This document shows positions 44,728 to 55,247 of a DNA stretch of 64,000 nucleotides, piece by piece; within the stretch, counting starts at the first letter, position 1, and the number at the start of each line of letters is the position of its first letter. Under the pieces are notes generated by a model. That model was not told the DNA's origin. It worked only from the letters and a program-made list of their open reading frames with translations, and ran no database searches. Source of the stretch: Riptortus pedestris (Eukaryota; Arthropoda; Insecta; Hemiptera; Alydidae); the NCBI GenBank assembly GCA_019009955.1, contig CM032228.1, positions 256,397,501-256,461,500 on the forward strand. Direction: 5' to 3'. A program made the position numbers and the translations under genes.

Positions 44728-45060
44728 ATATATATTGTAACGGTCGAGCCTTAGAGCCACCCCGCTGTCTCTATATCTATGAGATCCGAGTGACTAGTAC
44801 TAGTCACTAAACGAGGTAGCAGCACCTGTCAAGAGAGGAGAGCGGACCCCTATGAGTCCAAAGGGCAATCTCCGAGGACTGGAATGAGCAGTCGACTCCC
44901 AAGATGCAACAAGAGCGTAAGTGTTTCTTTAATTAGCTAGCCTAAATGTGCTATATCTCGGATTAAATAGATAAATTAGCTCTTATGGCAGAGATGGTGG
45001 AAACGGGAATGCTTACCGTGCAATATAAGACCCGGAGAAGTAGCCGGTACATAGTTTAAA
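44728..45060. other. Unclassified GC-richer segment with a 20-bp palindrome
   Basis: Begins TGTAACGGTCGAGCC after a TA tract and contains the perfect palindrome AGTGACTAGTACTAGTCACT (44789-44808). The TGTAAC start suggests an LTR edge, but no matching end was found. Confidence 0.3.
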
Positions 45061-45091
45061 TTTAAATATTAATGAAAATAATAAACCTTTC

Positions 45092-45182
<91 letters not shown>

Positions 45183-45204
45183 TATATATATATATAGATA
45201 CTGA

Positions 45205-45300
45205 TCTTTCATTTTGAACGGACCTCTTTTTCGTCATTTCCTGAGAAGGATCGATGGACATTTGAAGATATTTTTCAATCTCAAAGGGGAAATCTGCTTA
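45205..45300 (-). mobile_element. Family A, 5' end fragment
   Basis: TTTTGAACGGACCTCTTTTT, GGATCGATGGACATTTGAAG and a shortened palindrome ending GGGAAATCTGCTT. A second reverse 5' fragment occurs at 45465-45548, ending CTTAAGGGAAATCTGCT. Confidence 0.65.
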
Positions 45301-45548
45301 AAGAATGCAAGCTGCTCATGAGTTAATTATTGTCGCAATTGCTTGCTTTCGGCAAAAATCGCATTTATAATAATGGAATCCAGCTACTGGGGCCAGAAAT
45401 GGTGGAAAACAATAATAAAACACAACCAACATTGTAGGATTAGATTACTTTAAACCGATTATATTTCTGACGGGGATATTTGAATTTTTTCGAAAACGTG
45501 TCATAAGTACGACCTCAGTAGCCGATTTTTCTTAAGGGAAATCTGCTA

Positions 45549-45946
45549 AGAGTGAAATAGACAACATTTGATTTGAGATAAGAACATGGGCGAACCACTC
45601 CAACAGGTGGGGAATTGGCTCTGTTTGGTAGACATCCTAACTGGGACCATTGCTCTTCTTCACCAAATCGGACATTTTCGTAGACATTTACAAGAACCCG
45701 TTGGCTTGATTCTCAACACAGCTCTCAGTACGGGAATAAAAAGCGGTATATGAATCTAGCAAGGCCATAGGCTGCTGGAGATATGGCGTGAGATATGACT
45801 CGCCTTCATGTAAATGTTTAATGCAAGCCTCTTATTATTATGTTGCTAACATGGAATAATAAAAATTTTAATGGCGGCTCAACAATATGGAATTAAATAA
45901 CAGGAGTAGGGGGGAGGTGGAGAATTTGCATTAGACATCTGTGAAA
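45549..45946. other. Unclassified interval
   Basis: GC-moderate, non-repetitive. No open frame or domain of note. Confidence 0.3.
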
Positions 45947-46321
45947 GTCCGTCACGCAGGGGCTGCGTAAACTAAGCCCAGCTCCCACGTGACATTTTAC
46001 AAATGACAATGAAACGAATCTTTCAGTTAATTCACATTTTAATGACCACCATAAAGGAAATTGTCGAAATTGTAAACACACAGGTCAGCCAACCCCCTAG
46101 ATCTGAAAGAAAGAAATATTCTAGGCAGGAAGAACACAATTACTGAAGTATATCAGAATATAACATATTAAGTTTATTGAAAATTATCTACTATACCTAG
46201 TACTGAATTTTAGCAGATTCAGCTATTGAGGTTGTACTCATGACGGAATTTTCGAAATTTTTCTTCAAATGTCCATCGATCCTACCTAGTAGATGACGAA
46301 AATGAGGTCCGTTCAAAACTT

Positions 46322-46396
<75 letters not shown>

Positions 46397-46830
46397 CTGT
46401 TACCGCTCTAGCGGTCGCAATTTTTGTTTAATCGTTACCAAACTCGATATTTAGTCGTTTTATGTAAAAAGTCGGATGAAAAATTGTACAGAACCAATCG
46501 TATTGCAAATTAAATTTACTATAAATATTGTCATATACATTTTTTCTCTATCTTGAATATTAACCGAGATATTTGCATTTTTATTAAATCGGGGAGTCTA
46601 ACGAACGAGAGTTACTTTCCCGCCAAAAGCTAGTTCGGCCAATTCCTTGACTGGCTCGGCTCACGTGAAATTTCTCTATTGTAAAACTTCACATGGGAAA
46701 TCTGCTTAGTTTACGCTGCCCCTGCGTGACGGACTTTTTAATTTATCAGAATAATATTTATCTTAATTCCGCACATTTTAATAATCCAAGAACAAAAGAC
46801 GGGGAGGGGATCTAAATTTCTTGTACTAAA
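45947..46830 (-). mobile_element. Reverse family A 3' module split by another family A copy
   Basis: AGTCCGTCACGCAGGGGCTG at 45949 to CTAGTACTGAATTT at 46210, resuming after 46735 with TTTTTAATTTATCAGAATAA and AATCCAAGAACAAAAGACGG. In uninterrupted copies these blocks adjoin, as at 10830-10915. Confidence 0.75.
46212..46735 (+). mobile_element. Family A copy nested in family A
   Basis: AGCAGATTCAGCTATTGAGG at 46212 (half of the palindrome deleted), a (TA)n core at 46328-46391, and the 3' end ACGCTGCCCCTGCGTGACGG then ACT at 46735. Short-form 3' module with the CCGCCAAAAGCTAGTTCGGC block. Confidence 0.88.
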
Positions 46831-46916
46831 ATTTGATTGATTGAGATAAAAATTCCTGTCGTGAAGCACGTTGGAAGTCTGTTTATTTAACGCAGGCCCT
46901 GCGTGACCAACTTTCA

Positions 46917-47271
46917 TGGGGTATAATTTGATGAAAATAAACAACTTTTATTTATTTACTTCCTCTTTTCCCTTTTTTTTTAATAAATAACTTTTTACTC
47001 TATATATTGGTCTTGCTAGTAAGACACTGCCAGTGCAATGTTTTTCAAAGGTGGTAATCCTGCGTGAAGAGGCACCCCACAAATAAAGATAAGATTGGTT
47101 TGTTGGCAGACCTGTAGGCGGCAGCAGTTAGATTAAAGCCCTCCAATTGTTGCCAACATAGCGAACTCTAATAGAAATGAATGGCTATTATCTCGGCCAA
47201 TGAAGGTGGCAACACTGCTTCCTCCCTATTCTCTACCCTTTATATTCTTTCAATCAATAAGACACACCAAA
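46917..47271. other. Unclassified interval
   Basis: Follows a diverged family A 3' fragment (46856-46916, CGCAGGCCCTGCG). Nothing else recognised. Confidence 0.35.
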
Positions 47272-48617
47272 AAGCGTCACGCAGGGACTGCGTTAACTAA
47301 GCAGATTTCCCACGTGTTCCACATATTTACATTTATCTCGAAAAGTAATAGTTCAATGAGAACAATATTTTGTACTTATGCTTCAAATAATTTCCTTCAT
47401 GATAAAACAGCTTATTGTTTAAAATGACATGAGTAGGAGTGGGGGTTTACTGAAGGCCGACAACTAAAAAATGCAAGTATTTCGGTTAATAATCAAGATA
47501 TTGAAACAAAGCACATAATAATATTTATAGAACATTAAATGTTCAGTATGATTGGTTCTATACAATTTTTCGATCCGACATATAAAGAATTTTCTAAATC
47601 CCTCCTTCTAACCCCCCCCCCTCACTCTAGTTTGATTTCAGCCTCTAACGAATTTGATCTTTCTTTTTACAGAAAACGATTAAATGTCAAGTTTGGTATT
47701 GATTAAACCAGGAATTGAGACCGCTAGAGCGGTAACAGACAACTAAATACAGGGTGCCCCAAGTTGCCGTGCCACCCCCCTTAAAATCTCCAATTGTTTT
47801 AACACAAAGCTGAGACTTGGTCTGCCGTAATTGTGACTCCTGAAGAATCCATTCAGTCCGTATTCAACCTCCTAACCTTCTACAGCGACCGTAACTAAGG
47901 AATTTCCAATGGAATGTCATTCTTTTTATAGCGGATTCTTGTAGAAAATCGAATTCTAAAACAAGTTCTTATGTGAAATTTTCGATTTGATGCATCGTTT
48001 AACACATGAAAAATGTATTCATTTTAAAAATAATCAGTACATAATTAATTTATAATAAATTAATTCTAAGAACGTTTTTTGTTACGTTGGTGTTTTTTGA
48101 AGTAAACATTTTTGTGGATTCATTAAAGAATCCGTTATTTCGATTAAATACTTTTTATTTTTTTAAATATCATAATCCATTCCTATCCCTGTAGACTTTT
48201 ATGTCGCAGCATTTCTCAATAAAATGTGCCGCTTCTGAACTAAAGATTTGTGCATTTTACGGCTAAAGGATGCGTCAAATAGAAAAAATCTCCGATATAA
48301 ACTCGTTTTAGAATTCGATTTTCTACAAGAATCCGCCATAAAAAGTAGGGCATTCCATTGGAAATTCCAAAGTTATGGTCGCTGGAGAAGTACTGGGGAA
48401 GGTTGAATACGGACTGAAAGGATTCTTCAGGAGACCCAATTATGGCAGACCAAGTCTCAACTTTGTATTAAAATAATTGGAAATTTTTAAATTTTTGAAC
48501 GGACCATATTTTTGTCATCTCGTAGGTGTGATCGATAGATATCTGAGAAAAGGTTTCGAAAATCGCGTCATGAGTACAACCTTAATAACTGATATGTCAT
48601 GAGGGAAAACTGCTAAA
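47272..48617 (-). mobile_element. Family A copy split by a foldback element
   Basis: The reverse copy runs from the hairpin (GCGTCACGCAGGGACTGCGT) to CGGTAACAGACAACTAAATA at about 47750, and resumes at about 48490 with TTTTTGAACGGACCATATTT through to GAGGGAAAACTGCT. The break is at its core. Confidence 0.75.
47751..48489. mobile_element. Foldback (long inverted repeat) element
   Basis: The left arm (about 47786-48003) and right arm (about 48260-48485) are inverted copies of about 215 bp, sharing GACTTGGTCTGCC, AATTTCCAATGGAATG and GATTCTTGTAGAAAATCGAA with roughly 85% identity. The left end begins CAGGGTGCCCCAAGTTGCCG; the matching terminal 35 bp is missing at the right, so one end is truncated. 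Non-coding loop of about 255 bp. Confidence 0.82.
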
Positions 48618-48767
48618 AGGTTATATTAATTTATTTTATTTATTTATTTATTTTGGAGCGTTCGCAGCGAGGCGATATTGCTCATCAAAAAAGAAAAAAT
48701 AACAGTGTATATAAACAAAATGCAAAACTGAAAATAGTAACAAGAAAAAATTAAACAATGCAAACTA

Positions 48768-49515
48768 AGAACGCAATCAAATAACAAAGCTCAACTAAAT
48801 AACAGAACGCAACAAAATAACTAAACGCAACTAAATAACAGAACGCAACTAAATGAAACTCAACTAAATAACAGAACGCAATCAAATAACAAAGCTCAAC
48901 TAAATAACAGAACGCAACAAAATAACTAAACGCAACTAAATAACAGAACGCAACTAAATGAAACTCAACTAAATAACAGAACGCAATCAAATATCAAAGC
49001 TCAACTAAATAACAGAACGCAACAAAATAACTAAACGCAACTAAATAACAGAACGCAACTAAATAACAGAACGCAACTAAATGAAACTCAACTAAATAAC
49101 AGAACGCAATCAAATAACAAAACTCAACTAAATAACAGAACGCAACAAAATAACTAATCGCAACTAAATAACAGAACGCAACTAAATGAAACTCAACTAA
49201 ATAACAGAACGCAATCAAATATCAAAGCTCAACTAAATAACAGAACGCAACAAAATAACTAAACGCAACTAAATAACAGAACGCAACTAAATGAAACTCA
49301 ACTAAATAACAGAATGCAATCAAATATCAAAGCTCAACTAAATAACAGAACGCAACAAAATAACTAAACGCAACTAAATAACAGAACGCAACTAAATGAA
49401 ACTCAACTAAATAACAGAACGCAATCAAATATCAAAGCTCAACTAAATAACAGAACGCAACAAAATAACAAAACGTAACTAAATAACAGAACGCAACGAA
49501 ATAACAAAATGTAAC
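48768..49515 (+). repeat. 105-bp higher-order repeat built from an 18-bp module
   Basis: ACGCAATCAAAT recurs at 48771, 48876, 48981, 49104, 49209, 49314 (variant) and 49419: spacing 105, 105, 123, 105, 105, 105. The 123-bp unit has one extra 18-bp module (ACTAAATAACAGAACGCA). As 105 is 35 codons, the minus strand gives repetitive hydrophobic frames, which are artefacts. Confidence 0.95.
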
Positions 49516-49805
49516 CAAAGAGATGAAAAAAAACAAATCAACAAATAAAAAAAACGAAACATTAAAAACAAAAAATCTTGTAAGGAAACTAGATAATTAA
49601 AAACTATAAAGACTAATAAAATTACGTAAACAATTATATAATTAAAGTATATACTTTCAATGGTATGAATAAAATGAACAGATTAAATTTTCTAATATCT
49701 GAAATATTTACAATCATATGCTCTCACTTTCTTTATCACACATACAAACACGCACACACACGCGCACACTCGCGCACGCACGCACACACACACATATTAA
49801 GGGGA
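49516..49805. other. A-rich and (CA)/(CG)-rich low-complexity sequence
   Basis: A-rich interval with an alternating CACACA/CGCGCA stretch at 49738-49795, capable of left-handed DNA. No gene. Confidence 0.5.
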
Positions 49806-49871
49806 GTAATTCCTCTATTGTAAAACTTCACGTGGGAAATCTGCTTAGATTACGCAGCCCCTGCGTGACGG
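49806..49871 (+). mobile_element. Family A, 3' end fragment
   Basis: TCCTCTATTGTAAAACTTCA, GGGAAATCTGCTTAGATTAC and the hairpin ACGCAGCCCCTGCGTGACGG. Confidence 0.75.
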
Positions 49872-50324
49872 ATTATTGTTTTGTCTTCTTCCTATAGCTT
49901 TATCATAATCCTGTTCACTTATTTATTTGGTATTAAGAAGAATGTAAAGGAAACATGACCAGTAATACAGCATTCAAATATTCCCCAATGTTATATTTGC
50001 AAAAGGGAGTTGTGTTATTGGTTATGTTTTTTATGTACTCGGCTTCACTAGCCCGAGATGGCTGTTAGATCTACTCCAATAACAAGATGGAAAATATAAA
50101 GGAAAAATATATCACGGAGCGGGAATATTTCTCGGAAAAATAAGTTATTTTTATCACCACACCAGCTGCCCCGCATCTCATTATAAAAACTGTATTTACC
50201 AACTTGTAAATAACAAGATGAGCAAGGATACAACACTGACTAATTATTCGACGTTACGTAAATGAAATACTGCCGGACGAAAGTTAAAACATGGTCTAAA
50301 TCTTGACTTGCATCTGTTATAGTC
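49872..50324. other. Unclassified interval
   Basis: Nothing recognised. Confidence 0.3.
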
Positions 50325-50593
50325 AGTGCTCACGGCGCAGTTTTCGAAAAATGTCTTCAAATCAGAACCCCAATTATAACCAATAATCTATAATCTATAA
50401 TCTCTAATAGTTTATACTCAGTAATCGGATTATATTCAGTAATCGGAATATACCCAGCAGTCGGAGTATAGGGGAGAGTGGGGTACAGTGGGACAGTTTT
50501 TCGTCTTGAATTTTTAATTATATTAAAACATTAGTTTAAGAACCAAAAATATAGCATCATGTAATGTGGAAGTCCTACTTTCATAATTATATT

Positions 50594-50687
50594 AGCAGAT
50601 TTCGTCGTACTCATGATGCGAGTTTCGAAAAATATCTTCAAATGTCCATCGATCTTACCCAGGAGATGACGAAAATGAGGTCCGTTC

Positions 50688-50748
<61 letters not shown>

Positions 50749-50852
50749 TTTAGAGGTTTCTTACTACTACAGTTGTTATTAGGCAGATCTCTCTATTGTA
50801 AAACTTCTCGTGGGAAATCTGCTTAGTTTACGCAGCCCCTGCGTGACGGACT
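50594..50852 (+). mobile_element. Family A mini copy (259 bp) nested in the pogo-like element
   Basis: AGCAGATTTCGTCGTACTCA at the 5' end (palindrome deleted), (TA)n core at 50693-50745, then directly the 3' module and ACGCAGCCCCTGCGTGACGG then ACT. All sequence between core and 3' module is lost. Confidence 0.88.
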
Positions 50853-51039
50853 TTTTTTATTTTATTCTCATAATTATGAAAATGTAAAAAAAAAAAAAAA
50901 AATTGTAAATCCTTACGATGTGGCCCAGCCTTTGGGGTACATTGGGACGCTGAAATAAAAATACAGTTTATGGAGATAAAAAATAATTTATTTGACACCC
51001 TTTTCATAAGCTAGATGAGAAACTAGACAACATTAAATG

Positions 51040-51450
51040 ACATTTGTTGCATTATTCTTCCTGCGCCACCATGTGGAGTAGGAGGAAGAAGTTTCAATTT
51101 AACGTCACTTTCTAATGCCGAGTAAGTTTTTTCTTCTCCTTTGACAGATTTGAACCCTGGCTATATTCTCTTTAGGTATTTAACACAGTAATCACTGTAG
51201 TTAGTTTTTTCAACTATTTCTACTACATAATAATTGACAATGTTTTTCCCACATAGTTTTACCAATACAAAATTATCTATACACTGACATCAATTATCAT
51301 CGATTATCTTCATCCGAAAGTTCTTCAAGCTGCAAATCATCATCAGTTTCAGACTCTAGCCAAACATCTTCATCCTCCGAAGAGCTTTCTTCTAGCTTCA
51401 GTTTCTTACTAACATGAGATTTTTTTCTTCCTCCAGCTTTATTTTATCTT
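51040..51450 (-). pseudogene. pogo/jerky-like transposase, C-terminal fragment
   Basis: The minus strand encodes GGRKKSHVSKKLKLEESSSE, DEDVWLESETDDDLQLEELS, then after stops and a frame change IDNFVLVKLCGKNIVNYYV, YSDYCVKYLKRI and finally LPPTPHGGAGRI. A Lys-rich/Ser-Asp-Glu-rich stretch followed by a DFVLVKF...YYVG-like module and a GGTxR-like ending is a common tail of insect pogo-type DDE transposases. The DDE catalytic domain itself is deleted, so the copy is dead. Confidence 0.6.
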
Positions 51451-53845
51451 TCCATCATACCCTTTCTTTCTTGATCTTCTTTTTTTTTTCTCTTTCATCA
51501 AAATCTCTCTCTATCCTTTCTTTAATGGGTGTGGCTGACACAGTCCCACTGTGCCCCAAAAGAATTGTCCCACTGTGGCCCATAGGGTACTTTTTAATTT
51601 TAAAACATAATATAAAAACTCTTTCTTGAAAAATGTCCAAAATTAATACCTTATTTAGTTAAGTACATTCTAAATTTGTTTTTAGTAATAAAAGTTTAGG
51701 CATTTATAATTTTTTTAAGTGCTTTATAGCAAGAATCTTAGCTATCCTTCTTTTTACTGTAGGCTTCAGAAAATGAGGTTATGTTGTTCCCTCCAAAAGT
51801 GCTTGTGGGTAGGGGATGGGCTTTTCATCACATGATCAGAAGCAGGTTTGCCAACTTGCACACTAGTAAATTCTCAGGTATTGTTAGAAATAAAATAAAA
51901 ATAGTCCATCGTCCCACTGTGCCCCATGTCCCACCCTTCCCTATTCTCCCCTACTCAGTAATAGGACCATACTCAGTAATCGGATTATAACCAGCAATCT
52001 GATTATACCCAGCAATCGGATTATACCCAGCAATCGGATTATACCCAGCAATCGGATTATACCCAGCAATCGGATTATACCCAGCAATCGGATTATACCC
52101 AGCAATCGGATTATACCCAGCAATCGGATTATACCCAGCAATCGGATTATACCCAGCAATCGGATTATACCCAGCAATCGGATTATACCCAGCAATCGGA
52201 TTATACCCAGCAATCGGATTATACCCAGCAATCGGATTATACCCAGCAATCGGATTATACCCAGCAATCGGATTATACCCAGCAATCGGATTATACCCAG
52301 CAATCGGAAGATACGCGGGAATGGGAATATACACAGCAATCGGGTTATACACAGCGATCGGATTATACCCAGAAATCGGAAAATACCCAGTAATCGGATT
52401 ATACCCAGCAATCGGATTATACCCAGCAATCGGATTATACCCAGCAATCGGATTATACCCAGCAATCGGATTATACCCAGCAATCGGATTATACCCAGCA
52501 ATCGGATTATACCCAGCAATCGGATTATACCCAGCAATCGGATTATACCCAGCAATCGAATTATACCCAGCAATCGGATTATACCCAGCAATCGGATTAT
52601 ACCCAGCAATCGGATTATACCCAGCAATCGGATTATACCCCGCATTTGGAATATACCAAGCAATCGGAGTATACCCAGCGATCGGATTATACCCAGCAAT
52701 CGGATTATACCCAGCAATGGGATTATACCCAGTAATTGGATTATACCCAGCAATCGGATTATACCCAGCAATCGGATTATACCCAGCAATTGGATTATAC
52801 CCAGCAATTGGATTATAACCAGCAATCGGATTATACCCAGCAATCGGAGTATGCCCAGCAATCGGATTATACCCAGCAATTGGATTATACCCAGCAATCG
52901 GATTATACCCAGCAATCGGATTATACCCAGCAATCGGATTATACCCAGCAATCGGATTATACCCAGCAATCGGATTATACCCAGCAATCGGATTATACCC
53001 AGCAATCGGATTATGCCCAGCAATCGGATTATACCCAGCAATTGGATTATACCCAGCAATCGGATTATACCCAGCAATCGGATTATACCCAGCAATCGGA
53101 TTATACCCAGCAATCGGATTATACCCAGCAATCGGATTATACCCAGCAATCGGATTATACCCAGCAATCGGATTATACCCAGCAATCGGATTATACCCAG
53201 CAATTGGATTATACCCAGCAATCGGATTATACCCAGCAATTGGATTATACCCAGCAATCGGATTATACCCAGCAATTGGATTATACCCAGCAATCGGATT
53301 ATACCCAGCAATCGGATTATGCCCAGCAATCGGATTATACCCAGCAATCGGATTATACCCAGCAATCGGATTATTCCCAGCAATCGGATTATACCCAGCA
53401 ATCGGATTATACCCAGCAATCGGATTATACCCAGCAATCGGATTATACCCAGCAATTGGATTATACCCAGCAATTGGATTATAACCAGCAATCGGATTAT
53501 ACCCAGCAATCGGATTATACCCAGCAATTGGATTATACCCAGCGATCGGATTATACCCAGCAATCGGATTATACCCAGCAGTCGGAGTATAATCAGTAAC
53601 CGGATTATACCCAGCAATCGAAGTATAATCAGCAACCGGATTATGCTCAGTCCCAGATTATACTCATCTTGCGGACAATACTCATCCTCCGGATTATACT
53701 CAACCTCCGGAAAATACTCAGTATTTTGGATTACTAAAATTTGAGTGATTGAGATAAAAATGTTCGGATTAGTTACAGCTTGCAGTTATAGGTTTTAAGT
53801 AAATACTTTACTCGGACCTGCCCGGTTTTAGCCCACTTTCCTTTT

Positions 53846-54281
53846 CTAATGAAATCATTGACTCCTACACTATACTTTTTAGATTATATCTCATTTATAC
53901 TTCGGTATACAAAAACAGTGTATATAAATAAAGTAACTTTACATAACAAAATAAAAACTACTTTTTTTATGTGCATCTTTGCCGAAAAACCAATAGGAAA
54001 CGAAAGATGTCAATTTCTCATGTTAGGCCTTCCTTATTCTCCCACTCCCACTCGTCTATGAGTATATTAGTATAGCCTGTAGTTTAAGATGGGCTAGTAG
54101 TATTTATTACACATACCAAGTTTCATAAAATTCGGTTGACTAGTTTGGGTGTGAAAAGGTAGCAGACAAACAAATAGACACGAAAGAAACAAATCGCAGA
54201 TACTGTGAATGGTATGAGAAACGAAAAAGTATCCTGGAATTTTTAGAAAAAAATCAACGTGCAGTTAGAGGTAACAATTTT
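53846..54281 (+). mobile_element. Family B, 5'-truncated copy
   Basis: Starts within an internal unit (ATTGACTCCTACACTATACT), has a unit core at about 54030 and tail type 1 (AAAATTCGGTTGACTAGTTT, AGAGGTAACAATTT), where family A is inserted. Confidence 0.75.
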
Positions 54282-54785
54282 AGCAGATTTCCCTTAAGGG
54301 AAATCAGCTATTGAAGTTGTACTCATGACGGAATTTTCGAAATTTTTCTCCAAATGTCCATCGGTCCTACCTAGTAGATGACGAAAATGAGGTCCGTTCA
54401 AAACTGTATATATATATATATATATATTTGTCTGTCACCACTCTAGCGGTCGCAATTTTTGTTCAATCGTTACCAAACTCGATATTTAGTCGTTTTACGT
54501 AAAAGGAATGATCAAGTTCGTTAATGGCTGAAATCAGACTAGTTGGAGGGGAGGATTTTCTAAAATTCGAAATATTTCCGTTACTATAAGCCGGATCGAA
54601 AATTTGTATAGAATCAATCGTATTGCAAATTAAATTTACTATAAATATTGTTATATACATTTATTATCTATCTTGAATATTAACCGAGATATTTGCATTT
54701 TCATGAAATCGGGGCGGATAACGGATGAGAGTAAAACTTCACGTGGGAAATCTGCTTAGTTTACGCAGCCCCTGCGTGACGGACT
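54282..54785 (+). mobile_element. Family A, complete short-form copy (504 bp)
   Basis: AGCAGATTTCCCTTAAGGGA at 54282 with an intact palindrome, a short TA core (54406-54427), short-form 3' module and ACGCAGCCCCTGCGTGACGG then ACT. It looks young and makes a good reference. A reverse 5' fragment (54812-54900) follows. Confidence 0.92.
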
Positions 54786-54900
54786 TTTGAAGATATACAG
54801 ATGTATAGATAATTTTGAACGGACCTCATTTTCGTCATCTGCTAGGTAAGATTGCTGAATTACAACCTCAAAAGCTGATTTCCGTTGAGGGAAATCTGCT

Positions 54901-55200
54901 AAACCCCGCTGACCGAGTTTCTATTAACTCTGTTAAATTAAATTTAAATTGTTTTACAATTATTCATTGTACAAATTGTCTCTTTTATAATTCTGGCTGA
55001 TTGATTATTTAAAAGATCTGTTCCAAAAAACAGGTTCTACTATTTAAATGTAAAGCAATTGAGCAAAGTAACAATATAGAAGCATAAAGGAACGGTTAAT
55101 ATATGCCCTGTGAAGGTCAAAGGGCAACTATATATATATCAACAACCTACAGGATATGTACAACAATGAATATGTACAAACACATTGACCTACATTCTAT

Positions 55201-55234
<34 letters not shown>

Positions 55235-55247
55235 TTAATAATAAAGA
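54901..55247. other. Unclassified interval
   Basis: AT-rich, with a TA tract at 55205-55231. Nothing else recognised. Confidence 0.3.

Larger units (their letters stand above)
50471..51951 (-). mobile_element. pogo-like DNA transposon remnant (1481 bp)
   Basis: Ends: GGGGAGAGTGGGGTACAGTG then GGACAG at the left; at the right, read inverted, GGGGAGAATAGGG, then TGGGACATGGGGCACAGTG. Flanked by TA (50469-50470, 51952-51953). Excision restores the satellite reading GGAGTATACTCAGTAAT. A TA duplication plus a transposase tail on the minus strand supports the pogo branch of Tc1/mariner. A family A copy is nested at 50594-50852. Confidence 0.75.
50378..53720 (+). repeat. 18-bp satellite (about 100 copies)
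   Basis: Unit GGATTATACCCAGCAATC, very homogeneous from about 51990 to 53580 and more diverged at both ends (50378-50470, 53600-53720). A pogo-like element sits in the left, diverged part. Because 18 is six codons and the unit lacks stops, long frames exist on both strands (for example repeating DYTQQS or LLGIIR); these are not genes. Confidence 0.97.
50325..53790 (+). mobile_element. Family A copy swollen by an 18-bp satellite
   Basis: Left flank of the satellite is family A 5' sequence (GCGCAGTTTTCGAAAAATGT, CTTCAAAT). The right flank is family A 3' interior (GGATTACTAAAATTTGAGTG, ATTGAGATAAAAATGTTCGG). The array therefore lies inside one forward copy. Confidence 0.55.

Noticed and set aside
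48751..49218. Hydrophobic repeat protein (FCYLVEF-like) on the minus strand
   Set aside because: Produced by the 105-bp repeat (35 codons). No signal peptide start, no termini outside the array.
51941..53744. Very long open frames (up to 564 codons) on both strands
   Set aside because: They are translations of the 18-bp satellite: the unit is six codons long and lacks stops in several frames. The same sequence is open in opposing strands and frames, with no start context or splice signals.
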